From: Senimuribacter intestinalis
GTDB lineage: Bacteria > Bacillota > Clostridia > Peptostreptococcales > Anaerovoracaceae
Assembly (NCBI GenBank): GCA_943192975.1
Contig: CALPCJ010000010.1
Coordinates: 1 to 64,000, forward strand
Direction of reading: 5' to 3'
DNA length: 64,000 nucleotides
Positions 24,381 through 32,960 of this stretch are shown here, one piece after another. Each line of letters begins with the position of its first letter. Positions within the stretch are counted from its first letter, which is position 1. The notes under the pieces are model-generated. The model saw nothing but the letters and a program-made list of their open reading frames with translations. It was not told the DNA's origin and did not search any database. The position numbers and the translations under genes are program-made.

Positions 24381-24515
24381 GTGCATAAATATCAAAAAAG
24401 CTTTCGATATATGTACACGAACGTACATAAAAGTTAAAATAACGCTTAAAATATGCACATTTAGGAGGAGTTTCGGTGAAGAAATGGACTGATAGGCGAT
24501 TGCGCGTGCATATTT
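24381..24515. repeat. Intergenic word cluster C (TATGCAC/GTGCATA)
   Basis: Copies lie at 24381, 24452 and 24506. AAATATGCAC (24449-24458) and GTGCATATTT (24506-24515) form a 10-bp inverted pair with a 47-base loop, and a separate TATGTAC/GTACATA hairpin lies near 24413-24429. The word equals that of cluster B on the other side of rpsO-pnp. The 326-base gap holds no gene. Confidence 0.5.
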
Positions 24516-24587
24516 AAAGGAAAAAAGTGGATTATACGTACAAGCCACTGGGGGAATCTGCGCAGACACTGAAAACACCATGAAAAG

Positions 24588-24616
24588 AAAGGACCGACAA
24601 CACTGCCGGTCCTTTT
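24588..24616 (-). terminator. Terminator downstream of padR
   Basis: AAAGGACCG (24588-24596) pairs with CGGTCCTTT (24607-24615). On the minus strand it is followed by CTTTTC, so it serves padR; it may also act on the plus strand. Confidence 0.65.
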
Positions 24617-24640
24617 GGGTTGAGCATATTTTTATTAGGT

Positions 24641-24988
24641 TTATTTCTTAATACCCATGATGGTTTCGATTGCGGAAGCTACTTCGATATAGTCTTCAAT
24701 CAATTCAGCCAGACGCTGTTCACCGGATGGCTCCAGGTGATAATAAACACGGGTCATTCTCTTGCCAACGGTTTTCTTATAATCTGTAATGTATTTGTTG
24801 TCAATCAGCTTGTACAAGGTAGGGTACATAGAACCTTCTGGGATTACTAAAACGCCACCTGATCTCTGGTTAATTAATTGGGAAAGCTGATAACCGTAAC
24901 AATCTCCCTCTTCCTTCAGAAGATGAAGGAGAAGCATTTCTACTGAACCTTTTTTAAGATTACTCTTGTTTTTGTTTCTCTGTGTCAT
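24641..24988 (-). CDS. PadR family transcriptional regulator
   Basis: 115 residues. It begins with a basic TQRNKNKSNLKKGSVEMLLL, then the PadR winged helix (LLHLLKEEGDCYGYQLSQ, GSMYPTLYKLIDNKYI, RVYYHLEPSGEQRLAEL). The C-terminal helix forms the dimer. PadR proteins repress genes for membrane stress, multidrug export or phenolic acid response. No obvious target gene lies beside it. A possible operator overlaps its own promoter, suggesting autoregulation. Confidence 0.88.
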   Translation of the reverse strand: MTQRNKNKSNLKKGSVEMLLLHLLKEEGDCYGYQLSQLINQRSGGVLVIPEGSMYPTLYKLIDNKYITDYKKTVGKRMTRVYYHLEPSGEQRLAELIEDYIEVASAIETIMGIKK

Positions 24989-25007
24989 ACTGCACCTATC
25001 CTTTCTT

Positions 25008-25043
25008 ACTAATAAGAATAAAACAATTAGTTAAATAAGTCAA
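25008..25043 (-). promoter_or_regulatory. padR promoter with overlapping inverted repeat
   Basis: Minus strand: TTGACT (25043-25038), 17 bases, TATTCT (25020-25015). ACTAAT (25008-25013) and ATTAGT (25026-25031) form an inverted pair across the -10, a plausible PadR operator. Confidence 0.5.
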
Positions 25044-25147
25044 CGAATATTTGCAATTTTTAATGAAGAATATGTGAATTTTTTTATAAGAACGTAAAAA
25101 ACGCAAAAAAACTTGAATGAATACTGAAATTTTGATTGTTTTTTCGA

Positions 25148-25573
25148 TTACTTTCTGCTGGTTGCTAAATGTCCCATGATATCGCCTACTTCTGCAAGAA
25201 AGAGTTTTTTTCTGGCTAAATCAGAAAGAGTGAGTACACCGGTGAGTTTTCCGCTTTCGAGGACAGGAAGCCTGCGGACTTTTCTCTCTGAAAACATGCA
25301 AGCGGCATCGTGGACGTTCATATCGGCGTTCACGGCGATAATATTGCTGGACATGACTTCAGATATGGGAAGGCTTTGAAAGTCGCTTATTTTTGCGAAT
25401 TTGCTGCGTAAAACTATATCTCTGTCTGTGACAACGCCTAAAAGACAACCTTTGTTGTCGCAGATTGGTACAAAACCGATATCATATTGTTTCATCAGGG
25501 CAGCAACATCGGCAATTGTAGCATCAATTTTTGCAAAGTAAATATTGGTAGACATTAATTCTTTTACAATCAT
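25148..25573 (-). CDS. Two-CBS-domain protein
   Basis: 141 residues made of two CBS motifs: VKELMSTNIYFAKIDATIAD ... GVVTDRDIVLRSKF, and ISEVMSSNIIAVNADMNVHD ... GVLTLSDLARKK. A CBS pair binds adenine nucleotides and often gates a transporter or enzyme. GGAGG precedes ATG 25573; a longer open frame upstream is spurious and runs into trkH. It lies behind a terminator at the end of the potassium operon, so a role in K+ homeostasis is possible but unproven. Confidence 0.88.
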   Translation of the reverse strand: MIVKELMSTNIYFAKIDATIADVAALMKQYDIGFVPICDNKGCLLGVVTDRDIVLRSKFAKISDFQSLPISEVMSSNIIAVNADMNVHDAACMFSERKVRRLPVLESGKLTGVLTLSDLARKKLFLAEVGDIMGHLATSRK

Positions 25574-25632
25574 GTTTTGAATCCTCCTGTTACATAGGAT
25601 TTGCAAAAAGACAGGATTTATGAGATAGAAAG

Positions 25633-25661
25633 AAAAAGAGCGGCGTAAAACCACTCTTTTT
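25633..25661 (-). terminator. Terminator of the trk operon
   Basis: Arms 25633-25643 and 25651-25661 pair over 11 bases (AAAAAGAGCGG with CCACTCTTTTT, one wobble), with a minus-strand T-run. Confidence 0.65.
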
Positions 25662-25671
25662 GTTTTCTTGC

Positions 25672-27138
25672 TTACGATCTTGCTCTGTCCGAATTCCAGA
25701 AAGAACGAGAGAAGAGAATGATGATTGCGTAAAGCTCCAGTCTGCCTGCCAGCATGAGAGCGGCGGCATACATTTTTCCAAAACCGGAAAAGATGCTGAA
25801 ATTTCCTCCTGAAATAGCGCCGAAAGCAGTGCCGTTGTTGGTGATACAAGCAAGAACTGTGGAAAAGGTTGTTTCCATATCTTGATTTTCCAGCGCCAGT
25901 ACTAGAGATGAGAATATAAATACAGCGAAGTACATCAGAACAAATACTGTCACAGAAGCAGCAGTTGCTGCGCTGACGGGTTTTCCCTGAATCATGATAG
26001 GTTTTACTGCCCGCGGGTGAATTCGCTTGTAAACGCCTCTCAGAATGATTTTAAAGTATATGATAAAGCGCATAACTTTGATGGAACCGCTGGTAGAATT
26101 TCCGCAGCCGCCGATAAGGACGAGGATTAAAAGCACCATTTTGCAGGTAGTAGGCCACAGGTTGATGTTATCGATTTCATACCCGGAGGTTGCACCAAAG
26201 GCAGTTGCCTGTGCGAATGCGTCTCCAAAGGCTCCAAGGAAAGATTCGTACTGCCCATTTACGTAAAGAACGACGGAAATGACAAGTGCGCCTCCGGCAA
26301 GGAGTGCCAGATAAGTTTTTATTTCGAGCATATTGAATGCCATTTTCCACTTTTTGCAATACAACAGAAAATACATCATGAAGTTTACTGAGCCTGCAAG
26401 AGAAAAAAAGGTGAAGATGACTTTCACATAAGTCTCGTTGGTCAGATTTAAAGCACTGTCTGCGCTCAAAAGACCTGCAGTGCTGATAGTAGACATGGTA
26501 TTGACAAGGGCATGAAAAGGATCAAGTCCGCTTGGCAGCAACAGGAGAAATTCGATGAGCGTCAGCACGAAATAAATTCGATAGGTTAGCTTTGCGGTGT
26601 CGCTGATTCTAGCTGACATTTTCTCAAAGTCAGGACCCGGAACTTCTGCAGCGGCCATTTTCTGTCCCTGTACACCAAGAACCGGGAACAAGGAGACGGT
26701 TAGGAGCAGGAGTCCCATGCCGCCAAGCCAGTTGGAAATCCCTTTCCAAAGAAGCAAACTGCGGGGCATGGTAGTAGCATCAATGACCCAGGCGCCGGTG
26801 GTAGTCCAGCCGGATATGGACTCAAAGAGACTGTCAATCAGACTGTATCCGCAGTTAGCGGTGAAATAGGGGACTGTGCCGACAATGCTGACCAGAATCC
26901 AGCATAAGAAAGCAACAAAAAAGCTTTCTCTGGATTTAATCTGCAGGGTGTAGTATTTTAAATGACGATACACAAAAAGTCCGGCGAAGATACAGCAAAT
27001 GGCAGGGAAAAACAGAGCCGAAGCAGCATTGTACTCGGCAAGATAGATGCCATATGCCATAGGAGGCAGCATTGCTACTCCTTCAAAGAGAAGAACTACC
27101 GCAAGGGTTTTTAAAATTACTCGAACATTGTATGTCAT
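25672..27138 (-). CDS. trkH: TrkH/KtrB-type potassium transporter subunit (second copy)
   Basis: 488 residues, about ten TM helices with four selectivity-filter loops: GWTTTGAW, STISTAGLL, FGATSGYEI and ITNNGTAFG. The filter glycines are kept, but neighbouring residues differ from the copy at 27188 (TTTGAW against STTGSS, STAGLL against GTGGFS). It should form a K+ channel-like transporter in the membrane, gated by TrkA. It starts 49 bases downstream of the other trkH stop. The divergence suggests different ion affinity or preference; this is inference. Confidence 0.88.
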   Translation of the reverse strand: MTYNVRVILKTLAVVLLFEGVAMLPPMAYGIYLAEYNAASALFFPAICCIFAGLFVYRHLKYYTLQIKSRESFFVAFLCWILVSIVGTVPYFTANCGYSLIDSLFESISGWTTTGAWVIDATTMPRSLLLWKGISNWLGGMGLLLLTVSLFPVLGVQGQKMAAAEVPGPDFEKMSARISDTAKLTYRIYFVLTLIEFLLLLPSGLDPFHALVNTMSTISTAGLLSADSALNLTNETYVKVIFTFFSLAGSVNFMMYFLLYCKKWKMAFNMLEIKTYLALLAGGALVISVVLYVNGQYESFLGAFGDAFAQATAFGATSGYEIDNINLWPTTCKMVLLILVLIGGCGNSTSGSIKVMRFIIYFKIILRGVYKRIHPRAVKPIMIQGKPVSAATAASVTVFVLMYFAVFIFSSLVLALENQDMETTFSTVLACITNNGTAFGAISGGNFSIFSGFGKMYAAALMLAGRLELYAIIILFSRSFWNSDRARS

Positions 27139-27187
27139 AATGAAATCCTTTATAATATGTTAATATCTATCGCTTTTATACTCTTCT

Positions 27188-28654
27188 TTATGCCTTGTTT
27201 GAATTCCAGTAATGTGGTGACAGCAGCATAAAGAAAGTGAATAACTCCAGCCTTCCGGCAATCATGAGAAGGGATAGAATCATCTTGGAAAAATCGTTGA
27301 ACATGGAGAAGTTCATGGAAGGTCCGATGAGATTAAATCCCGGTCCAACATTGCCAACACAGGTCAGCACAGAGGATATGGTAGTCATCAAATCAAATCC
27401 GTTGAGAGAGATAAGCAGGGAACCTGTAAATACAACAAAGATGTAGAAGAATACAAAATTTGCAATACCGGTTGCCATATCTGTTGGAATTTCCCGCTTA
27501 TTCAGTGTCACCGTGATGACTCTGGATGGATGTAGCTTCAATGATACACCGCGGCGAATCAGTTTCAGTGAAACGAGAATACGAATGATTTTAACGCCGC
27601 CGCCTGTGGATGATGAGCAGGCGCCTGTCAGCATGAGCAGGAAAATCAGCATTCTGCTGAAAGTTGGCCAAATATCGTAATCTGCAGTGGCGTATCCTGT
27701 GGTCGTAATAATTGATGTTACCTGAAATGCAGAGTCTCTAATGCAGTCTCCTACATTTTGGTATGTGCCGGATGTCAGCAGGTTTATCACGATGAATGCA
27801 GTAACTACACCGATTAGCAGCAGATATATACGAAGTTCTGAATCCCGAAAAACTCTCTTGATACCGTGCTTCATCATGATAAAGTATAGATTAAAGTTGA
27901 TTCCGCAAAGTACCATGAAAATGATGATGACCCATTGCACGTAAGGACTTGTGAACTGAGCAACACTGCTGTTATAGGAGGAAAAGCCGCCGGTTCCTAC
28001 GGTGCCGAAAGTGTGTACCAACGCATCAAAAAAGCTTAGCCCTCCAAAGAGAAGAAGCAGCGTTTCAACAGCAGTAAACAGCAAATAAATCAGATATAGA
28101 TTTTTTGCAGTGTCAGAAAATCTTGGTGCGATTTTGTCCAAAGAAGGACCTGGCGTTTCTGCGCTTGCAATGAGCTGACCGCCTACGCCGATAGAAGGAA
28201 GCAGCGCCATAGCAAAGACGATAATCCCCATGCCGCCCAGCCAATGGGTAAAGGAACGCCAAAAAAGGATGGACTTCGGCAGAGATTCAATGTCGGTCAA
28301 AATAGAAGAGCCTGTAGTAGAAAATCCGGAACAGATTTCAAAGAATGCGTCGATATAGTCTGAAACGGAGCCGGAGATCCAAAGGGGTACTGCACCGATG
28401 AGAGAAGCGGTCAGCCAGCACAGTGATACAATAAGAAACCCATCTCTGGCCTTAGGCCGGATTAGAGAAGGGCGGAATGTTTTTATTAAAATGAATCCCA
28501 GAAGAAAGCAGGGAAGCATCGTTGTCAGAAAGCTCTTTGCTGCAGTACCTTCGTGGTAAATCAGCGCCACGACAAAGGCAGGCAGGAAGGCTACGCCAAG
28601 GACAAGCAGCAGCATTCCCATCATTCTAATCACACTGTTAAAATTTACAGTCAT
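27188..28654 (-). CDS. trkH: TrkH potassium transporter subunit (first copy)
   Basis: 488 residues. The filter loops are FSTTGSSIL, GTVGTGGFSSY, ITTTGYATA and VGNVGPGFN, close to the family consensus. The LIASAETPGPSLDKIAPRFS segment is typical of TrkH. It should carry K+ (with H+ or Na+) into the cell together with TrkA. GGAG precedes the ATG, and it begins nine bases after the trkA stop on the minus strand. Confidence 0.92.
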   Translation of the reverse strand: MTVNFNSVIRMMGMLLLVLGVAFLPAFVVALIYHEGTAAKSFLTTMLPCFLLGFILIKTFRPSLIRPKARDGFLIVSLCWLTASLIGAVPLWISGSVSDYIDAFFEICSGFSTTGSSILTDIESLPKSILFWRSFTHWLGGMGIIVFAMALLPSIGVGGQLIASAETPGPSLDKIAPRFSDTAKNLYLIYLLFTAVETLLLLFGGLSFFDALVHTFGTVGTGGFSSYNSSVAQFTSPYVQWVIIIFMVLCGINFNLYFIMMKHGIKRVFRDSELRIYLLLIGVVTAFIVINLLTSGTYQNVGDCIRDSAFQVTSIITTTGYATADYDIWPTFSRMLIFLLMLTGACSSSTGGGVKIIRILVSLKLIRRGVSLKLHPSRVITVTLNKREIPTDMATGIANFVFFYIFVVFTGSLLISLNGFDLMTTISSVLTCVGNVGPGFNLIGPSMNFSMFNDFSKMILSLLMIAGRLELFTFFMLLSPHYWNSNKA

Positions 28655-28663
28655 GAGAATCTC

Positions 28664-30016
28664 CTAATTCTTATTTTTTAGTAATTTTTCCAGATCACCG
28701 ATTTCGGAAAGCAGGCTTAAAATGATAACTCTGTCATTCCATTTAATTACAGTGTTGCCGTCAGGAATGATGACTTTCTGTCCTCTGTGAATGGCGGCAA
28801 TGAGTACACCATCAGGAAGATCCAGCTTGTGAAGGGGCACGTCAATCATGTTCATATGAGAGTGCGCGACGATTTCCATGATTTCAGCCTGTCCTTGAAT
28901 CAGCAGAGAAGAAATGATTTTCTTGGAGCCTTGAATAAAGCGTAAAATATTGCTGGCGGTGATATCAAGCGGATTCAGTACCATGTCGACACCCATACGC
29001 TCAATTAAATCCTTGTAGCTTTCGTGGCTGACTTTGGAAATAACGTCTTCAATACCGTGCTGCTTAGCGGTTAGAGCCAGCAGCAGATTTTCTTCGTCGT
29101 AGCCTGTGGCAGTAACAAAGGCATCCATTTCGTTCATATTTTCTTCTTCCAGCAGAGGAATGTCTGTACCGTCGCTGTGAAGCACCATCACATTGTTCAA
29201 ATGGGTGGAAAGGTAACGGCACCGTTCCATGCTTTTTTCGACCAGTTTTACAGCAACCCCAAATTCTGAAAGCTTTTCTGCCAGATAAAAACCGGTCTTT
29301 CCACCGCCGATAATCATAACTTTCTGCAGATTGGTGTACTTGCCTTTTTCGTGAACACGTTTATTCAACTCGATAATTTGATCTTTTTCGCCGATGACGT
29401 AGAGATAGTCTCTTTCTCTGATATCATCATCCCCGTGCGGAATGATGACTTTACCGTTTCTGGAAATTGCGGCGATGAGCATATTTGGCATGACCTCGCG
29501 CACCTGTGGAATGGAAAGCCCTACAAGCTTATTGAATTTTCTTGCTGGGAATTCAATAAGGGCGATTTTGCCGCTGGTAAAAATACCGTTGCTCAAGGTA
29601 TACTTTTCGGCAAGATATTTGTAGATTTCCAGCGTAATGGAAAGGTCAGGGTTGACGATGGAATCGATACCCATGGTTTCCTTGATGAATCCAAACTGGT
29701 TCATATGCTCCGGGTCTCTGACCCTTGCAATAACACGCCTGCAGCCCAGTTTTTTAGCAAAGGAAGCGATGACCATATTGGTTTCATCGTTATCTGTAGC
29801 AGCCAGAAGATACTGGAAATCCTTGATATCAAGATTCTTCAGTACGCTAATATCTCTGGCATCTGCATTGATTGTCATGACGTCAAGCTGCTGAGAAAGT
29901 TTCTGCAATACGTCGTTGTTCTTATCTATAATTGTAATGGCATAATCTCCGCCCAGCAGGGCTTCCGCAACGCGAAAACTCAGTTTGCCGGCGCCGACAA
30001 TAGCTACATTCATCAT
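28664..30016 (-). CDS. trkA: TrkA potassium uptake regulatory protein
   Basis: 450 residues, full-length TrkA with two tandem RCK modules, each with an RCK_N Rossmann part (VAIVGAGKLSFRVAEALLGG at the start, VMIIGGGKTGFYLAEKLSEF at about 230) and an RCK_C part (EIMEIVAHSHM in the second). It binds NAD(H) or adenine nucleotides and gates TrkH from the cytoplasmic side. It is the first gene of the trkA-trkH-trkH operon. AGAGGAAAT precedes ATGATG; either ATG may be used. Confidence 0.93.
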   Translation of the reverse strand: MMNVAIVGAGKLSFRVAEALLGGDYAITIIDKNNDVLQKLSQQLDVMTINADARDISVLKNLDIKDFQYLLAATDNDETNMVIASFAKKLGCRRVIARVRDPEHMNQFGFIKETMGIDSIVNPDLSITLEIYKYLAEKYTLSNGIFTSGKIALIEFPARKFNKLVGLSIPQVREVMPNMLIAAISRNGKVIIPHGDDDIRERDYLYVIGEKDQIIELNKRVHEKGKYTNLQKVMIIGGGKTGFYLAEKLSEFGVAVKLVEKSMERCRYLSTHLNNVMVLHSDGTDIPLLEEENMNEMDAFVTATGYDEENLLLALTAKQHGIEDVISKVSHESYKDLIERMGVDMVLNPLDITASNILRFIQGSKKIISSLLIQGQAEIMEIVAHSHMNMIDVPLHKLDLPDGVLIAAIHRGQKVIIPDGNTVIKWNDRVIILSLLSEIGDLEKLLKNKN

Positions 30017-30075
30017 AACTTATTTCCTCTTCATTTCCATCAAAATATTGGCATTTGCCTATATACATAACCCCT

Positions 30076-30104
30076 ATTGTAATTCAAATGTTTCTAATTT
30101 GCAA
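30076..30104 (-). promoter_or_regulatory. Promoter of the trkA operon
   Basis: Minus strand: TTGCAA (30104-30099), 17 bases, TACAAT (30081-30076). The leader is about 55 bases. Confidence 0.65.
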
Positions 30105-30159
30105 GTAGGTGATGCAAATATATTCTACGGCTACATGAAAACTTTTTACAACTTCCGAT

Positions 30160-30404
30160 ATTGACAAATCTTGCTCATCTGTGTATTTTTGTCAATGAAT
30201 GACGGTCATTTTGGGGTGAAACGGTCGATTATTTATATTAACATTGACAAGATTGACTGAAATTCAGAAATCTGTCAATTTTGTCAATGTTTTGGGGCTG
30301 AAATGTTGACTAAATTGACAAAAAAACGGAAAGTTGTCAATTCTGCCAAAGTAGTGCCCTGAAATGACAAGAAAATCTCCTGTTTTCTCAGCACTTATTG
30401 ACAA
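30160..30404. repeat. Intergenic word cluster D (TTGACAA/TTGTCAA)
   Basis: In the 533-base gap between divergent trkA and the MBL gene, seven exact TTGACAA/TTGTCAA copies start at 30161, 30189, 30244, 30281, 30315, 30334 and 30398. Hairpins: 9 bp (30160-30168/30188-30196), 18 bp with one G.T (30240-30257/30274-30291), and 9 bp (30313-30321/30334-30342). In the 18-bp stem each arm has two GAC/GTC units nine bases apart. TTTTGGGG-TGAAA spacers recur near 30210 and 30290. No ORF is credible. Confidence 0.65.
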
Positions 30405-30499
30405 AAACATAAAAAAACCAAGAATTTGGCAATGTTCCTCTATGTCTCTTATTTGTTAGAACTTTCATGCATCTGCTGTGAGTAAGGCGCGTACAAAAC

Positions 30500-30529
30500 T
30501 TGCCAACAAAAGGCGACCTGTGATACAAT
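30500..30529 (+). promoter_or_regulatory. Promoter of the MBL hydrolase gene
   Basis: TTGCCA (30500-30505), 18 bases, TACAAT (30524-30529) with TG one base upstream of the hexamer. The leader is only about 15 bases and holds AAGGAG. Confidence 0.6.
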
Positions 30530-30549
30530 GAATTTCAAGGAGTGAGGAT

Positions 30550-31152
30550 ATGAAAATAAAATGTTTTGTAAGCGGAGCCCTTTTGAGCAACGGATATATG
30601 ATTTACCAAAGGGAGGGCGGCTACTGCTATATCATAGATCCGGGCTACAGCCCGAAGAAATTTATTGGGTTTATCCGTGAAAAGGATTTGAAACCTGCCG
30701 GCGTTTTGCTGACTCATCTGCATCACGACCACACCGGCGCTGCAGAAACAGTAGCAGAGGCGATGGACTGCCCGATTTATATGCATGAGGATGACGCTTT
30801 TGTTTATCGGGGCAGAGTGGATTGTCATCTGAAAGATGGAGAGACCCTCGACCTTGAAGGTGAAACTTTACGGGTAATTCACACGCCGGGACACACCAAG
30901 GGAAGTATTTGTCTGATGAGCCAGAAGAGTAGAGTCTGCTTTACCGGAGATACGATTTTCGATACAGACCTTGGACGCACAGATCTTGCGGGCGGCAGCG
31001 AGGAGGATATGCGCCGTTCTGTACAGGAGATTATTGACAAATGGGAGAATGACATTACCATCTATCCCGGACATGACAGCGGCTGTAATATGAAAAAGGT
31101 AAGAGTTTACAACACGGAATTTTTAGCATTGAGGGACGGACATGAACGATAA
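30550..31152 (+). CDS. MBL-fold metallohydrolase (glyoxalase II-like)
   Basis: 200 residues, the size of the YcbL-type short subgroup. Metal motifs THLHHDHTGA, HTPGHTKGS, FTGDTIFDTDLGRTD and YPGHDSG are complete, so two metals can bind. Likely a cytoplasmic thioester hydrolase acting on glutathione-like or related thiol esters. AAGGAG precedes the ATG. It overlaps the HAD gene by 11 bases. Confidence 0.88.
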   Translation: MKIKCFVSGALLSNGYMIYQREGGYCYIIDPGYSPKKFIGFIREKDLKPAGVLLTHLHHDHTGAAETVAEAMDCPIYMHEDDAFVYRGRVDCHLKDGETLDLEGETLRVIHTPGHTKGSICLMSQKSRVCFTGDTIFDTDLGRTDLAGGSEEDMRRSVQEIIDKWENDITIYPGHDSGCNMKKVRVYNTEFLALRDGHER

Positions 31153-31981
31153 GAACATCAGAATGGTCGCGCTGGATCTTGACGGTACGACCTTAGACCC
31201 ATATGGAAAGATTACAGAAAGAACGGTAGCAGCGTTTAAAAGAGCGATGGAGCAGGGCGTGCATATCGTTATTTCCACCGGCAGAACCTTTCAGTCTCTG
31301 CCGAAGCAGCTTTTTTCTATAGATGGTCTCGAATACGTGGTGACCTCCAACGGCGCGCACATTACAGAACTTGCCTCCATGGAGCGAATTTACGAAAACC
31401 TGCTTCCTCCTGAGTCAGTGACTGCAGTGGTCGAACTGATTCGCCAAAAGGGCAGAACTCACATTTCCGTGGAAACTTTTATCGACGGACACGCTTATAT
31501 TGACAAGGATGAATACGAGGAGATTATAGCAGAGGGTTCTACTTACCGTGACGCAGCTTATATCAGAGATACCCGAAATCCGGTGCCGCAGATTTTAGAT
31601 TACATGATGGCACACAAGGGCGAAATTGAGAATATCAGCCTGAATTTTGAGTTTTTGGAAGAAAAGGCCGTATGGCGGGAAGAACTGGCGCAGATACCGA
31701 ATCTGACTCTGACGACTTCTTTTATTCATAACATCGAAATGGGCGGAAGAAACACCAGCAAGGGTACGGCGTTGACCTTTCTTATGGAGCGTCTTGGGGT
31801 ATTGCCTGAGGAGCTTATGGCTGTGGGGGACAGTCCCAACGATGGCGAAATGATGAAACTGGCGGGGCTTGGAGTGGCAGTGGCTAATGGTACAGAGGAA
31901 ACGAAGGCTATAGCGGACTACGTGACTGCAAGCAACGCTGAGGACGGCGTGGCAAAGGCCATTGAAAGATTTGTGCTATAA
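31142..31981 (+). CDS. Cof-type HAD hydrolase
   Basis: 279 residues, HAD superfamily IIB. Motif I is ALDLDGTTLDP, motif II VISTGRTFQSL, and motif IV GDSPNDGEMM; the cap lies between about 85 and 190. It probably dephosphorylates sugar phosphates or flavin-type phosphates. It overlaps the MBL gene and is coupled to it. Confidence 0.88.
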   Translation: MNDKNIRMVALDLDGTTLDPYGKITERTVAAFKRAMEQGVHIVISTGRTFQSLPKQLFSIDGLEYVVTSNGAHITELASMERIYENLLPPESVTAVVELIRQKGRTHISVETFIDGHAYIDKDEYEEIIAEGSTYRDAAYIRDTRNPVPQILDYMMAHKGEIENISLNFEFLEEKAVWREELAQIPNLTLTTSFIHNIEMGGRNTSKGTALTFLMERLGVLPEELMAVGDSPNDGEMMKLAGLGVAVANGTEETKAIADYVTASNAEDGVAKAIERFVL

Positions 31982-32005
31982 TTTATATGATTTAAGGGGA
32001 AAGAG

Positions 32006-32503
32006 ATGAATTTGGGATTTTCTTATGTGGGTCTTGTCTTTTTGGCAATGCTGATGGTGCCCAATTTAATTTGGAGCCGCAATAAACCGGCAGGTTATGA
32101 GAACTATGTTGGCAGCGAAAATAAAATTCTGTTGGCATTTGAGCGAGTAGGAGAAGTAGCAGTAACTTGTTTGGCACTGATATTTACAGATTTTAATGTA
32201 GGGCAGGTGTCCGGCAGGACATTGATTTTGGCGGGAGCTTTTCTACTTCTGGTATTATATGAAGCATTTTGGATTCGCTACTTCAAAAGCGAGAAAACCA
32301 TGGCGGACTTTTACAGCAGTCTTTTCGGCATTCCCGTAGCAGGCGCAAGCCTGCCGGTTTTTGCATTTGGACTGCTGGCGGTATATGGGAAAAATATATT
32401 GCTGCTGGTTGCGGTCATCACGCTGGGAATCGGACATATTGGTATACATCTGGGGCATAAGAGGGAGATTGAACATAATGATAACTTCAAGAGAAAAAGA
32501 TGA
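32006..32503 (+). CDS. Uncharacterised membrane protein
   Basis: 165 residues with about five hydrophobic helices: FSYVGLVFLAMLMVPNLIW at the start, then near residues 45-60, 72-90, 105-125 and 130-150. The basic tail (HKREIEHNDNFKRKR) should be cytoplasmic. No family is recognised with confidence. AAGGGGAAAGAG lies upstream, 24 bases after the HAD gene, so it is part of that operon. Its end overlaps the NUDIX gene. Confidence 0.65.
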   Translation: MNLGFSYVGLVFLAMLMVPNLIWSRNKPAGYENYVGSENKILLAFERVGEVAVTCLALIFTDFNVGQVSGRTLILAGAFLLLVLYEAFWIRYFKSEKTMADFYSSLFGIPVAGASLPVFAFGLLAVYGKNILLLVAVITLGIGHIGIHLGHKREIEHNDNFKRKR

Positions 32504-32960
32504 TATGTTAAAAGTGAATTTTTATGATAGTGTTGATGACAAATTATTAAAATTTGCAGTAATTGTTTCAAGGTCTGAGGGGAAATGGGTGTTTTGTAAA
32601 CATAAAGAGAGAAATACTTATGAAGTTCCCGGTGGGCATAGGGAAAAAGGTGAAACAATATTGGAGACAGCAAAGCGAGAACTGATGGAAGAAACGGGAG
32701 CTGTGCAATTTATCATAAATTCGGTATGCGTTTATTCCGTTACTGGGAAGAACAGGGTGAATGAAACCGGTGATGAGACATACGGCATGCTTTATTATGC
32801 TGAAATAAGCGAATTTAATCCTAAGCTAAATAGTGAGATGGAAAAGATTGAGTTATTTGATGAGTTGCCGGAGGCATGGACTTATCCGGACATTCAGCCA
32901 TTACTGGTGGCTAAGGTACATAGGAGATTTGGGGAGAGTGTCGATGAATATTACAATTAG
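32478..32960 (+). CDS. NUDIX hydrolase
   Basis: 160 residues from ATG 32478; ATG 32505 (MLKVNFYDSVDD) is the other possible start and fits the family N-terminus. The Nudix box GHREKGETILETAKREL followed by MEETGAV is complete. It hydrolyses a nucleoside diphosphate linked to another group; the substrate is unknown. GAGGGAGA lies nine bases before 32478. It overlaps the membrane gene upstream and the GNAT gene downstream. Confidence 0.85.
   Translation: MITSREKDDMLKVNFYDSVDDKLLKFAVIVSRSEGKWVFCKHKERNTYEVPGGHREKGETILETAKRELMEETGAVQFIINSVCVYSVTGKNRVNETGDETYGMLYYAEISEFNPKLNSEMEKIELFDELPEAWTYPDIQPLLVAKVHRRFGESVDEYYN

Noticed and set aside
25574..25849. N-terminal extension of the CBS protein
   Set aside because: It crosses a terminator and runs into trkH; the ATG at 25573 has GGAGG.
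30160..30404. Reading the TTGACA words of cluster D as multiple -35 boxes
   Set aside because: Copies occur in both orientations within hairpins and lack matching -10 boxes at 16-18 bases in most cases; the real promoters flank the cluster.
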